A DNA stretch of 64,000 nt. Origin: Pontederia crassipes. Its lineage: Eukaryota > Streptophyta > Magnoliopsida > Commelinales > Pontederiaceae. Below, piece by piece: positions 33,320 to 45,600 of this stretch. A program made the translations under genes and the position numbers. The notes beneath the pieces are model-generated. The model saw only the letters and a program-made list of their open reading frames with translations. It had not been told where the DNA came from and did not search any database. Every line of letters begins with the position of its first letter. Within the stretch, counting starts at the first letter, position 1. The stretch is taken from assembly GCA_030549335.1 (NCBI GenBank), contig CM060187.1:54022203-54086202 (forward strand), read 5' to 3'.

Positions 33320-36300
33320 GCACAAGGAAGTCCATGTAGCGGGCTTTGGACTGATGACTCTCAGACCAGATGACTCCCAGACCAGATGGCCTTAGGCAAC
33401 AGGTGATAAGGCACCCATCGAGTTTACTTGCCCGAACAACCAAGGTTCTTAATGAAGAGTTCGAACTTAACCATGATTCAGTACTCATGTGCTTCTCCAT
33501 ATTTCACAAGATGGTCCTTGTAGCAGGCTTTCGATCGACGGATCCCAGAGCAATTGCCCTTAGGTCGCCAGGCATGAATCCCTACGGATCTAATTACCCG
33601 AACACACATTGGTTCCAGATAACACTTTTGTACTTACACATAACTTTATTCCTTTTTTTCATTATTTTTTCACATTTTTTTAAGCTCAAGGAGTACTTAA
33701 TATAGTTAATATAAAGGCTACTACTATCAAGACTTTAAAGGAACAAATAAAAATGCATGAATATGATTTTGTCATCTAGTCCTTCATAATCCTATTTAGC
33801 ATAGGCACATAGTCCATAAATTTGATACTAAGATAGCAAGTGATAAGAGAGAAAATCATTCAAATTTCATTAGTTAACGACATGTCTTTGAAAATTTACT
33901 TAAAGATAATTAAAATAGTAAGACAAGAGTTTGTAAGATGGTAGCAAAATAAATGCATGCAATGATGTTTTTGAGAAATTTTTCAAATTTTCACTTTTTT
34001 TTAGATATACATGCAAACATAAGTAAATAAAAAAGAAAATAAGGGAAAATGCGATGCATAAAATGCAAACTCCCCAAGCTTGAACTAGACATTATCCTCA
34101 GTGTCTAGGCCAACAAGGGAAAGGAAAACAGACTCAATAAAAAGGAAAAAGAAAGAAATAAAAAAATAAAGAAAATGGAAAAGATACAACCAGATTTACT
34201 GTTTGTGTGGTAGCGAAGATGGGTGGTAGTCGAAATGTCCATGACGTATATGATAGTCGTGGATGCGGATCTCGGTGTTGTCTTCGGTCATAAAAAGGGA
34301 GTAGCTTGGCCACAATCAACAGTAGGTGAAGATCTCGGTCGTGTTCGTTGAAGAGTCTCGGACACAATCAGGAGGAAGTTCGGCCGTAATAGTTGGTGAA
34401 ATCGTCGGCCGTAACAGGTCTCCTAATTGATGTACGAAGGCAGGTTGCGGCCGATATGATCGTCCAGTAAGTGGCGCAACGAGGATGACGAGACGATGAC
34501 ATGTACAGGTGTAATGACCAATCTTGAATTTGAATTATCGCCTGCCGAAGTGTCAAGTTGGTGTCTTGATTTAATACGTGCATGGCTCCAGAATTTTGAC
34601 ATGACAACTTCATGCATGCAGGTGAGTCATCTTAGTATAAGCAGGGCGCAGTCAGCATAATTTTATTGGATGTCCAGTAATATAAATGCACATTAGTTTA
34701 TGGGCGTCATGTCCATATGTGTCAAAAATTATCTCTCCATTAGATAACTCCATAACTCAAATTAACTAAAAAGACAAGACCAAAACTAATCACACATCTA
34801 ATCTTCATCTAATTAACTAAAGAACACTATTATTAATTAGATAGCTAACTAAATTAAATTTGAAAGACTAACTAATAGAGAAGAAAAAAAAATTATAGCA
34901 TAATAAAATTGGTTGTGATTAATTCTTCGATTACTTTTTGCAACAACCAAGTGTCAGATTAAAGACAAAATAAAAAAAAGAAGATAGAAAAAAATACAAC
35001 AGTTTAATATATAGCAGAAGTCACGAAGCATTAAAATTTTATAAAATGTGTTCAATTAACATCCGTTGAGTCTCAATATATATGCATCTATGTTCAAAGT
35101 CATTAAGGTAGAATCGTCGGAGAAAAATATAATATGCGCCATTGAAATGTAAAATAAATCAGCCATTGCCATAGTTCTTCAGAAAAAACTTGCGCACCAA
35201 AAAGTTTGGCAATAATCGATTTAATCAGCAACTAATATTCAGAAAATGGCAGTTAGGCGTGATCAAAATAAAATCCATTCTCAATCCAAAAATCAGTTAG
35301 GCGCCATGCATGAAATAAATTTGTCGAAATCCTCACTAAAAATGCTTCAAAAATATTGGGCCTCAATCGACGAAATACTTCAGAAAATCGTGGCTGGAAT
35401 CAACAAATTAATGTCATAAAATCACCAATTTTTTTTTTCAAAACAATCACGGCGGGATTTATGATGAGTTGATCAATAAATATTCAAGTATCCAGGAATC
35501 ATAGGCATGCCATTAGGTGTCATGATTTCAGCAAGAGGAAATGTCGCGCGAGTATTGGCAAAAACCACCACAATAATAAAATCAGAAAACATGTCATGGG
35601 GAGAAAATAAAATCTAGAAATCATATCTTGCGCTATATCATGTAGAGGAGAAAATCGGCCAACATTGAAGACGTGATACAGAAATCAGCTTTTATAGAAA
35701 TCTGGATTGAGCGCCAAAAGAAGGAAAATCTGGCAATATGGGTGTAATACCATGGAGAGAGAAAACTGAATTGGGCGACAACCAGATGCAAGGCGTAATA
35801 AGGGGTGTAATAGGAAATAGGTAAATGAATTGGACCCAAACAGATGGAAGCGCCAATTAGGGGCGTAATATGATAGAGAAAATTGAGCGATGGAAGGAGT
35901 AATATGATAGAAATAAATGAATTGGGTGGCAAATGCAAGTCGTAATCAGGGGCGTAATAGAAAATGAATTGGGCGACAAATGCAAGGCGTAATAGGAAAT
36001 GAATTGGGCGACAAATGCTAGGCGTAACAGGGGTGCGTAATAAAGGCGCAATATGATAGAAAGAGAAAAGGAATACCAGAGATAAAATTTGGGCGTGATC
36101 ACGAGAAGAATAGATCAAATTGGTGCCATAGAGAGATATGCTTAGGCAAAAAATCAAAATAAGGCGGGTTGATATTAAAATAATCCCGAAATTATAGGAT
36201 CACCGAGAGAAAAAAAATCAAATCAATTTAGATTTACGTCATATCAATCAGAGAAGAAATTGGGGATATCAGAAAAGCATAATTCCGCAAAAATCAGAAT

Positions 36301-37560
36301 TTACGGGCGCAATACTTGGAAAGATAAATTACACTGAGTTGTGAGCAAATCAGAATCTATCCACGTCTCCAAACAAATTTGAATTGAAAGTCATGCATTT
36401 AATCAAGGCGTAAAATAAAAGTTCAGGAAAGTAAAATTATCAATGTCATCACGGCCGAAATAAAATCAAATCAACGGAGTAGATCAGGAAGGAAATCCCG
36501 AGAAAATGGACGGAAAGAGAAATTAATGGAGGGAAATCACATCCGGCAATAAAAAGATGAGATTAAAAAGTCTATAGCGTAATATGGGCGAAATTATGAG
36601 TTTAAAAATATCCTAAAAATTGGCCAAGGCGTAATATGACAGAGAGAACATAATTGTGCGCCATGCTCTGTGAAATTAAGGGAAAAATAAGAGAGAAAAG
36701 TTGGCATTGGGCGACATATCACATAGAGAAGAAAATTGCATTAAATCACTTTGGCCCCAATATCACAAATCCCACAATTATAGGCAGAGCGCCATTAACA
36801 ACATGAATCACATAATCTTAAATCATTTAGCGGGCGAAATAGTTGGGCGCAAAAAATATTGGATTTGCATTTCATCGGCGCAAAACAGAATATAAATAAA
36901 TTACGACCGAGACAAACTTTAATCAAAGCGTAAAAGCTCAAATTGCAGAGATGAAGGCAAATCAAAATTTGCGCGAATAGAAGTTCAGAAGATTAAATGT
37001 TACCGCCGCAAAAAAAATGGATAACATCTCGGCCAACAATAAAATAAACATGTTTGAAATTAAATAAGATGATCTTAAACCACGGCACAAAACAAAAGTT
37101 CGGAAAATTAAAACATATTGGCCGTAAAACAGAAAGTTTAGAACATGATTTCGGTCACCAAATAAAGATGATTATCTAAATGTAACGAGGTGCAAATCAT
37201 GGTGAGTACAACCAACAAAAATTAATCACGATGGTAAAAATAAGTCGACACAGATAAAAAAATCTTTATCCAATTAATCAAAAAATCCTCTCGACGTAAT
37301 TAGAATAAAGCATTGACCATAAGTAAGAAATTTTAATGCAAAATCACTAGATAATCTCGTGACTTTTATCTACAAAAAGAAAGATGTTAGTTTCTTCACA
37401 CAGATAAAAATAATTAGAGCAAAGAGTACAACAATACATATTTACAGAAAATAAGGAATTACAGAAAATTTATTTACAAAACTTATTTATAAAAAATTAT
37501 TTACAATTTATTTACATCTCCTAATAATTCATAAAAATCAGAAATCAATTAATAAAATAT
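33320..37560 (-). other. Non-coding interior of the LARD element
   Basis: All open frames are short and low in complexity. 33315-33440 and 33510-33625 are two diverged copies of one phrase (caggctttcgatcg and gggctttgg variants). 35740-36070 holds an array of gaattgggcgacaaatgc and ggcgtaatatgataga units. Leu/Ile/Tyr/Phe-rich open frames on the minus strand over that array are a by-product of its composition. No retroviral-type protease (DTG), RT (YxDD) or integrase motif was seen. Confidence 0.7.
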
Positions 37561-37584
37561 TCTCCGGCAACGGCGCAAAAAACT

Positions 37585-39294
37585 TGATGCGTAAAATGAT
37601 GTAGCAAAATAAAATCGCAAGCAAGTGCACTAGTCGCTCAAGTAATATAAAAAATATGAGTAAGAATGTCGAACCCACGAGGAATATTATTAACTCAATA
37701 TATGAATTTATAAATTAATAAGAGAGGAAAAACATATATTTTGAAAATGAGTTTTATAAAATAAAATAAAGATAAGATAGTGGTGTTAAAGTTAGGCCTT
37801 ATGATGAAAATAGATCAGGATAAATAATTAAATCATAAAAGATAAATTTAATCTTTAAAGATGGATTAGAGTCTCCCTAAAGTAATCTAACATGATTAAC
37901 TTGTGGTCTCCACGACAGACATCCCTCAATCTAATCATATAGAACTATCTTAATTTAATAAGAATTGAAATCTCCGCGACTGGTACCCTAAAAAACATAT
38001 TAAAATTAAGATGCATTAAATTGGATTCCCTAGACTATTAATCACTCCACAAACTGGTATAGATTGATAGACTACACAAATTTGATTCTCCACACACTAG
38101 TTATCAAATTCATGTCAATTATTAATTTCAAATAAAATTAGTATAATGAATTCTGAAATTAAACACTCCACAAACTGGTATAGCCTAATTCAAAAATCTA
38201 ATTAACTAATATAAAAGTATTAAGCACAATTAATAAGTGATCAAAAAAGATTAAAACAAATAAAATAGGGTCCAAACATTTCCCTTCAATTAATAATCTC
38301 CTAAAATAATAATCCTAAAAACATGGAGTTCATCCTAAAAATTCTGAAGAGATAATAAAATATAAATCATAAAAATTGGAAGAATTACACCCAAAATAGA
38401 GATATCGAATTGGGCAGACAGTCGGGCAGCCTCTCGGACTTCCAACCGTCGCACCTCTCTCCTCTTGAACGAAGCCTGCAGATGCTCACGACTCAACTGT
38501 GAAGAAAATCTGAACTTCCAAAGTACGAATTGAAATGACGAATTCTTCACGTATTTATAGGTGCGGACGGCCTTCAATTTCATCCAGGCCGTAACATCGT
38601 ATGGTTGACTTTAAAATTGTGAGATAAGCTCGGCCAAAAATGATAATTCTTCTAACTATTACGCCCAAAAGATAAATCCTTTTATCTTTACCCCTTTGAA
38701 TCTCGGCCAAAATGAAATTCTTTTATCTTTACGCCCAAAGAGATAAACCTTTTTACTCCCTTCGAATCTCGGCCGTAAGGAAGACTTCTTTTGTCATTAC
38801 CCCTCCATATCTCGGCCAAAACGATATCTTTACTCCTTTTCATTACGCCCAAAACGACGAGTTCTTCAATTTTGGCCAAAATGATAGGCTCCTTATCTTT
38901 ACCCCTCCAAATCTCGGCCAAAACAAAGAGGAGTCCTTATCATTACCCCCTCCAAATCTCGACCAAAACGAAGAAGAGTCATTCATCATTACATCATTTC
39001 CTTTACCCCCAAAAGAAGTGAGACATATTACTTTTATGCCCTGGCTGGCTATGAACATCTCGGCCAAATATTGTGGTTTACGACCGATCCATCCGTTAAT
39101 TCGATTTGCCTGCAAAATAATTATAAAAATTAAGTAAATCCACCCACAATTAAAATATTCAGAGAATTAATAAATAAAATCGATAAATCCGGAATTATGA
39201 CTAAAAGTGACTAAAAATGATGCATGCCATGATCAAATTATAGAAAAAATAATTAAAATAATAAATTAAAATATGTTATATTTTGCATGCATCA
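37585..39294 (-). repeat. 5' LTR of the LARD element
   Basis: 1,710 bp, same ends as the partner LTR. Comparing the first about 330 bp of both LTRs by eye I see roughly 15-20 substitutions plus short indels, so the insertion is not recent. The tctcggccaaaa array is repeated here at about 38625-39070. Confidence 0.88.
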
Positions 39295-39499
39295 CCTCGG
39301 AAGATTTTGGAAGATTAATTTATATATAATTGTTGAATACCAACATGAATTGGGGTGGAGTGGTAAGCGATTCATCCTCGCTTAAACAAGGTCTTGAGTT
39401 CTAATTTCTATGTACGCAAAAAGTTTTATTGGGAGCCTCACTATCACTTTCAAGTATGCGACGCGGGACGACATTAATAGATTAGTTAGGCTCGATTCC

Positions 39500-40697
39500 T
39501 TACAGAGCATATTTTTTTGGTAGGGGTGCCCTAAACCAGACCATTCATCTTGTTTCTTGACGGATCATTCGTCATCCCACTTCCTTAGGCGGATTTGGTG
39601 TTCATGATCTCCGCTACACCAACTGAATCTTTCTGCTACACAAATTGAATCTTTCTAGCTCTTTGGATTGGACGGATTATGAGCCCCCATGATGGTCTCT
39701 AACGTTCAATTTTCTTTGCTGGCTATGGACAGGACCTTTCCTAGGAGTCTCGGGTAGTTCTCCCTCGCGGGGCCATTACAGTGAGGCATTTCTATCCTTC
39801 TACCCTTGATATGTTCATATATGGTTTCTTCTCTTGGCTCTAGTGAGGTTTTTTCTTTCAGGCACCATGATTGGCTGCTTGAGGGATATTTGGCGATATC
39901 CTTTCCTCGTCTACTAACCCTTGCAGCTCATCTTGACTCTTTGATTGCGGAGGTGTGGGTGAAATCGGTGATCCTCACACCGGTTCATGGACCCCCACTT
40001 TCATATCAGACCTTTTCAGATAGGTGCATCTCAAAGCTTTTGGTCCTTCACTAGTGGGCTGCCCTTTTTTGGGCAGCCTCCTCCTAGGCTAATGACTGAG
40101 TATGGCTTTCTGAGATCTTTACTACTCATAGTCTCCATCTTCACTTTCTACCAACCAGCGCCATTCTAGACGCCCTTAAGGCGGACTTCAGACTCATATC
40201 GCGTGCCCAGGTATCACTTAGATTTAAAATTTTTGCTTGACTTATGAATGATCCTCACTATAGGGTGAGATGAGTATCTTGACACATCTTGTGCTTTATG
40301 TGGAGAGATAGACAAGGACTCCACTCAGTTATTCTTCAGATGCATTGTATCTCAGGAGGTCTAGTCGAGGTTAAGCTCAACTAGTGGTTCACCCCTTATG
40401 TTGGAAGCATTTGGCAGTCCCTCAAAGGCTTTGACAGTTAGAGATAGCTTTGGAGAGCACCACTGGCGACTTTTTCTTGTCGGTTCCTAGGTCATTTGAC
40501 ATTAGTGCAATTGGACCCTCTTTTTGTGGAGAGAGATGTTAGGTGGACACTGTTGTACTTCATAATTTTTCTTCTTCTTTGGAAGTGGGGATTTGAATAG
40601 TGGATGTATTTTTTCTCATTTTGTTTTCTCTCCTTGAGAATTTACACTTGTATATTTCCTACATCCTAACTTGGCATTCATCATTTTCCTCTTAAAA
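39500..40697 (+). pseudogene. L1-type LINE 3' part
   Basis: Translated pieces include FSFRHHDWLLEGYLAISFPR and CALCGEIDKDSTQLFFRC (near 40282), the latter a zf-RVT type Cys motif from the C-terminus of plant L1 ORF2. The end carries cacttgtatatttcc and cattttcctcttaaaaaaa, as in the other L1 tails here. Stops and frameshifts abound. The 5' limit is uncertain; the sequence between 39300 and 39500 may belong to it. It lies next to the LARD element, whose insertion may have cut it. Confidence 0.7.
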
Positions 40698-42083
40698 AAA
40701 TACAAGTGTTTGAAAAGGGCTTCATCTCAAAAGTATATCCCGGCTATGACCATAATCGGTACAAAAGAAACCAAATAATTCCCAACTTTTGTTGTCTTCA
40801 TGTTAACAGTGAGAGAGTGTAGCAATACAACTCAAGAGCGGGGATGGACAAACGGATCTTGCCTGAGCTGGTAAAAAATGAAGCTTTTGTTATCTTCATG
40901 TTGATGGTGAGAGAGTGTAGCAATACAACAAAAGAGTAGGGATGGACAAATGGATCGTGCTTGAGCCGGTCAAACCATATTTGACCAGGCCAAGGGCCGT
41001 ATCATGCCAACATGACCCGTTTTAAAATCGCTCCTGTTGCCAATCTGGCTAGGTTTGATCGGCTGTGAATCATGCCCATTTTTTTTCTTACAATCTGGAG
41101 TTCAAGTAAATAAAAAAGAAGGAAAAAAGGACGAGGAGGCATCACCTTCCACTAGAGAAGCAATGAAGGAAGGGGGAGGAGCCGAGGAGTTGACCGTGGG
41201 CGTCGATTGTCGGAACTATGCACCGCCCGCAACTCTCCGTACTTTGCCTCTCTCACCGTCTCCGCTGACATCCCTTTCTCTCTTTCGCGCTCGCTCGCTC
41301 ACTGTCTGCAAAGGTATGCGAAGCATTCTAGAGGGCGTAGCAGCGACGAGGTTGATGGTTGAAACATGAGGGTGCCGTCTAGTCGATTCCCGACAAGGTT
41401 GACTTCCATGACCGTCGAGAATGACTAGAACCTCCCGGGGACGGAGCCCTAGAGTGCATTGTCGAAGAGATCGAACAACTCCCTAATAGAGCAATCCTTG
41501 GCATCGGTTCACAGAGGGAGCTAGAGTCCGATGACGGAACAAAAGGAGAGCACAAGCATCCATCGCAAGACGCAAGAGCCAAGGTGGCCGGAGGACAAAG
41601 GAGAGCCTAGAGGAGGAGGTGGTGGACAAGAGAGGCTAGAGGCAGCGACGACGAGTAGGGTTGGCGATGGAGACTCAAAAGTCAAAAGTCAGATTCCTAT
41701 TAGATTATCAAATATCTAAATAAAATTCATGTTCATCAAACTGGTTCGAGTCGGGCCCGTGTTCGTCGAACCCATGATGGCCGTGCCCAACAATACCTTC
41801 CATCTCATTTGATCCTATAGTTAAAGTACGCCCACGAAGGGCCGAGAGGGGGTGGGGCAAGGGTGTTGAGAGGTGGAAAGGGGGCAGAGGTGTTGAGAGG
41901 GGAAGAGGTGAGACCTCAGACGCATGATGTTCAACAAATTTAGCGTGCCCAGCCACTACTCACATCTTCGAGATCTAAAGTGTGAATAATTTTCCCAGGA
42001 CCATATACCAATAGACAGCAGTAAGCAAAAAGAGATCTAAAGTTTGCTCCCTCCTGAATCCGGCCCTTGTAACTGGTGGTTCA
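40698..42083. other. Intergenic DNA with a 98-bp tandem duplication and a GC-rich island
   Basis: 40791-40888 is repeated with changes from 40889 (shared phrases gtgagagagtgtagcaatac and gggatggacaaa). 41140-41700 is GC-rich with short open frames on both strands, none recognised. No gene is supported. Confidence 0.45.
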
Positions 42084-42256
42084 TCAACAACAACAACAAA
42101 ATCTTATCTCACGATCGGCTACATGGATCATACGACGTCATTCAATGTATTCGTTGATCCATGTTCATAAGATTCGACATGGTTTTACGCTGGCTGTCGA
42201 GGCCTAACACAACCCTCCTCCTTTATCCGGACTTGGGACCGGCTATAAAGAATAGG
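42084..42256 (-). mobile_element. Second copy of the SINE-like RTE derivative
   Basis: The minus strand carries tatagccggtcccaagtccg, then atcatacgacg and ccgatcgtgag, and the (GTT)n tail, in the same order as 601-773. It is more diverged and has lost part of the ccaccta core. No clean target duplication could be read (ggtggttcat and ggtgattgtcat are weak candidates). It lies about 440 bp beyond the stop of the TPK gene. Confidence 0.75.
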
Positions 42257-42698
42257 TGATTGTCATTTTTAGCGCAAGCCCACAAAGGGAGCAAAAAAAG
42301 CCTTACAGATATATCAGGTCAACAATTCATCGTATACAACAAAAAAATACAAGAAATAAAATGAAACTCACATTCACCTCAAGTTTATGTGAAACAATAC
42401 ATTTTATGTTGGGAATTTTCTCACAAATGCAAATGATTTTATTCATCTTATGGCACCAAAAGTTTCTGCAAGACAGTCTCCAACGCAGAAAATGGTGCAA
42501 GAATACAACTTTGGTAATCAAAAGACAAGGAGATCAATTTGAATAGCTACAACTTACAAATAACAGTGGTGAACTGATCACTATGAGCTCTCTACGAGAT
42601 CCTAGTCCTAACAAGGCCTTCAATTGATAAGTTTTCTTTAGCATAGAACCAGTGACGTGTGTCTGTTGGAATAAATGCAAAGAAGACCGACTTGCACA

Positions 42699-45600
42699 TT
42701 AGACATCCTTTTTTATGGAAATAGTCCAAAGAAGATCTGAATCAGATTGAACTGTGATCTTCTCCTCCCGCACTAGGTTGGAAGTGCTGACCAAACCACC
42801 AAAACTCATTTTCGTATCAGCTGCAATGCGAAGGAAAAAAATTGTTGTTTAACTCATAAATGATTGACTGTGGGAATCGCAAAATCATGTATGATATATG
42901 TGGGGTGGATGAGCTTACTCAGATTCCACTGCAGACCAGTAGTTGTTGTTCTATCCGATGGAACACCAACAGGAATCAACCCACAGTGTGGTCCTACTGC
43001 TGATGAGTCAATATATATCTCATGACTATGTGTCTTTGGAAGGAGATGGATCAAGCAATCATCAGACAGAAGAATAATCCGGACATGTGAAAATTGGTAT
43101 AGCACGTTGATGTTTCCAGCCTCATGATCAAACCTTCCTCCGAGTGCCCCAGCAACAAGAATGCACAACTGTAATTTGAGCATTTAAATTTTATTAAGGA
43201 GTGTCATTTATCAATCAGCCGACCCCACCTAGTGGGATAAGGCTTTGTTGTTGTTGTTGTTGTTGTCATTTATCAATCACACATTAATCAGATCGAAGTT
43301 GTAGAAAGCTCCTGAAGTTTCTTGAACCAAGAGATGTAGAAATCGTACTCTTACAAACTTTAGGCTAAAGATTTATCGATTGGATTCCATAAGAATAAGG
43401 CAATGTTATTAGGAGTCATGAAAATATAACAAGCAAGGCTCCTTAAAGGTAGGCAAATAGCCTTCTGAATTCTGATCACTAGCATGATTTGCATTGTCAT
43501 GCTTTTTTATGCCAGGGCACTTAAGATGGTTAAATTGGTGGACTAACTGTCATGACACGTTGGGGATGACTGAATCCCTTCTCTTCGTTGTTATTTCTAA
43601 ATGCAATTGACTGAATCCCCCCCAAGAAATGAACAATTACACTACGAATATCTATGCTCTTTATCTCCATCTCTCTATCAGATCCACTACGAGATACTAC
43701 TAAGAATAACTATCAATATGAGACCCTAGAAAAAGCTATTCTACTTTCATAACTTACCTAAATCAGATTACATACCGACTCTTATTTTCTAACTAAAGAT
43801 ATGTACACGTTTTAGTGTATTAATTCCATCAACACATGACATGGATGATATATGCATAAATTAAACATGGATGATGTGACTTGTGAAATAAAGTAGCGCA
43901 AAATATCAGTCAGGCAGTGTATATAACTACCAGAAAATCTCACATTTGATATGTCTGATTCAGTTGCATTGCATATATAAGCTATGCATTTGTGTAAATC
44001 TGTTGTGTCCTGATCATATGACTCGTCCACTATCTTGGCACCCTGTCAATCAGAAACAAATCACACATAATCATTCAATGCAGTTTTATAAGTCTTAGAA
44101 ACCTATCAAGAAAAAGGAATAGTATTTGGTCAGAACTTGGGGCTTGAAGGAGGAAAAATGATACCAATGAGTTTCATTCAATTTCTTTTAAGTAGCATAT
44201 GACTCCATGATGAGTGCCATGTACAAGAGTAATGAAATAAAAGTTAGACCTACATTGATTCATTAGACATTTAAGTTCTATGATCTAGTTTGCTTAAATT
44301 TATTTCATCGTCAAGTTGTCCCACAAGAAGTAGATGAATAAAATTTAGTTTGGTTTTAATAGGCCCAATTTGGTGTCAGATGGAACAAGACTTTTAGGCA
44401 ACATTTTAACTTTTCTTAAAGTTGACCGCAATAGAAACAAACATATGAAACAGAAAGACTAGTCCTCAAGAGATATTGTCAATTGGACTCTGAAATATGC
44501 CAATAAATAATGTAAAATATAAAATGAGATCCCATTTTGTTCAGTTAGATATCATATGCTTTTTAAAACTAAAATCTATATCTACAGCATAACCAAAAGA
44601 ATCTTCAAGGTAAATCTATATATCATCAGGACACATCAAGAAAATGTTTATGATATGGTAGCTTTTTTGTTCTATAGATAATATACATTTCTACTTTTCA
44701 GGAGTTCGTATCTACAGTATAAACATAATTTTCGAGGAAAAAAGCAATCCAAATAGAGGTATTTCAATTGCAAGTCAAGACATCATACTTAGGTGAAAGC
44801 AGATCATGAGAAAAGCAGGACAAATCTGAAGCATGCAGATTGATACAGTATTTTAAACCTTCACACGGCCTTCCAATTTTGCAGTTAAGAGAATGAAAGA
44901 AAGTACAAACTAAACTGAATAAAAAAACCCTACTAGGTTGAGGTAGAAATCTTTCACTTCTGGTCTTATTGAGTCCATGTCTCCTTTAATAACATCTGGT
45001 TTGTACCTGACAGTGGAAATGGTGAAATCAGTGTCTTTTAAGGAAGTTGTTATGTGTCAAGAAAGGTATTTTTAATACCAGAATGTTATAGTTAGCTTTT
45101 AGACTGTTGTTCATAATTGATGAACTTCTTTATGTATTACGACACCAACTAAATATCTGTTACTCAGTGAATATTGGCTGCCTGTCACACTTATTCATTT
45201 CTAATGTCATAAACATTTTGATCATTCTTTTCTCCAATGATTGACTTATCCCACATTCTCAACTGCATGGATATGGCCTAGACAGAACTCAAATCTCTAC
45301 TTTAAAAATTGGATCGTCGGTATATATATATATACACCCACCCACCCCACCCCACCCCCACACACACACACACAACAAAAAAAAAAAGAAAGAAGGACTT
45401 TCATGCACTCAAATAAGATCATTCTACAAAGTACAAACAACCAGGTACTTAGAATTTCATCATGCTCGATTCTTTTCATGTCACTATGCAACAGTAACCT
45501 TCTCCCCAAAGTTTACATTGCTCAATGTTCAATGTTTGATTTTTCTTCACTGTCTTTTGTCATATCTTCTATTTCCTGATGCGGCGATGCCTTCTTGTGA

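Larger units (their letters stand above)
31236..39294 (-). mobile_element. Non-autonomous LTR retrotransposon (LARD type, Tat/Ogre-like ends)
   Basis: Two long direct LTRs (31236-32967 and 37585-39294) enclose a 4,617-bp interior. Flanking 5-mers ccccg (31231-31235) and cctcg (39295-39299) form a target duplication with one mismatch. Next to the right LTR, 37561-37584 read on the minus strand gives gcgccgttgccggaga, the primer-binding site context typical of Tat/Ogre/Athila Ty3 elements. Next to the left LTR the minus strand gives a polypurine-like aagcttggaagagt. So the element runs right to left. The interior has no gag, protease, RT or integrase reading frame, and therefore depends on proteins from another element. 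An aagcttggggagttt copy near 34066-34080 looks like a second polypurine tract. Confidence 0.88.

Noticed and set aside
35633-36157. 174-codon open frame on the minus strand
   Set aside because: It overlies the ggcgtaat/gaattggg repeat array in the LARD interior; the Leu/Ile/Tyr/Phe-rich product follows from base composition and has no domain.
41037-41719. GC-rich frames of 110 and 62 codons as genes
   Set aside because: Open on both strands, no recognisable domain or intron signals, surrounded by repeat debris.
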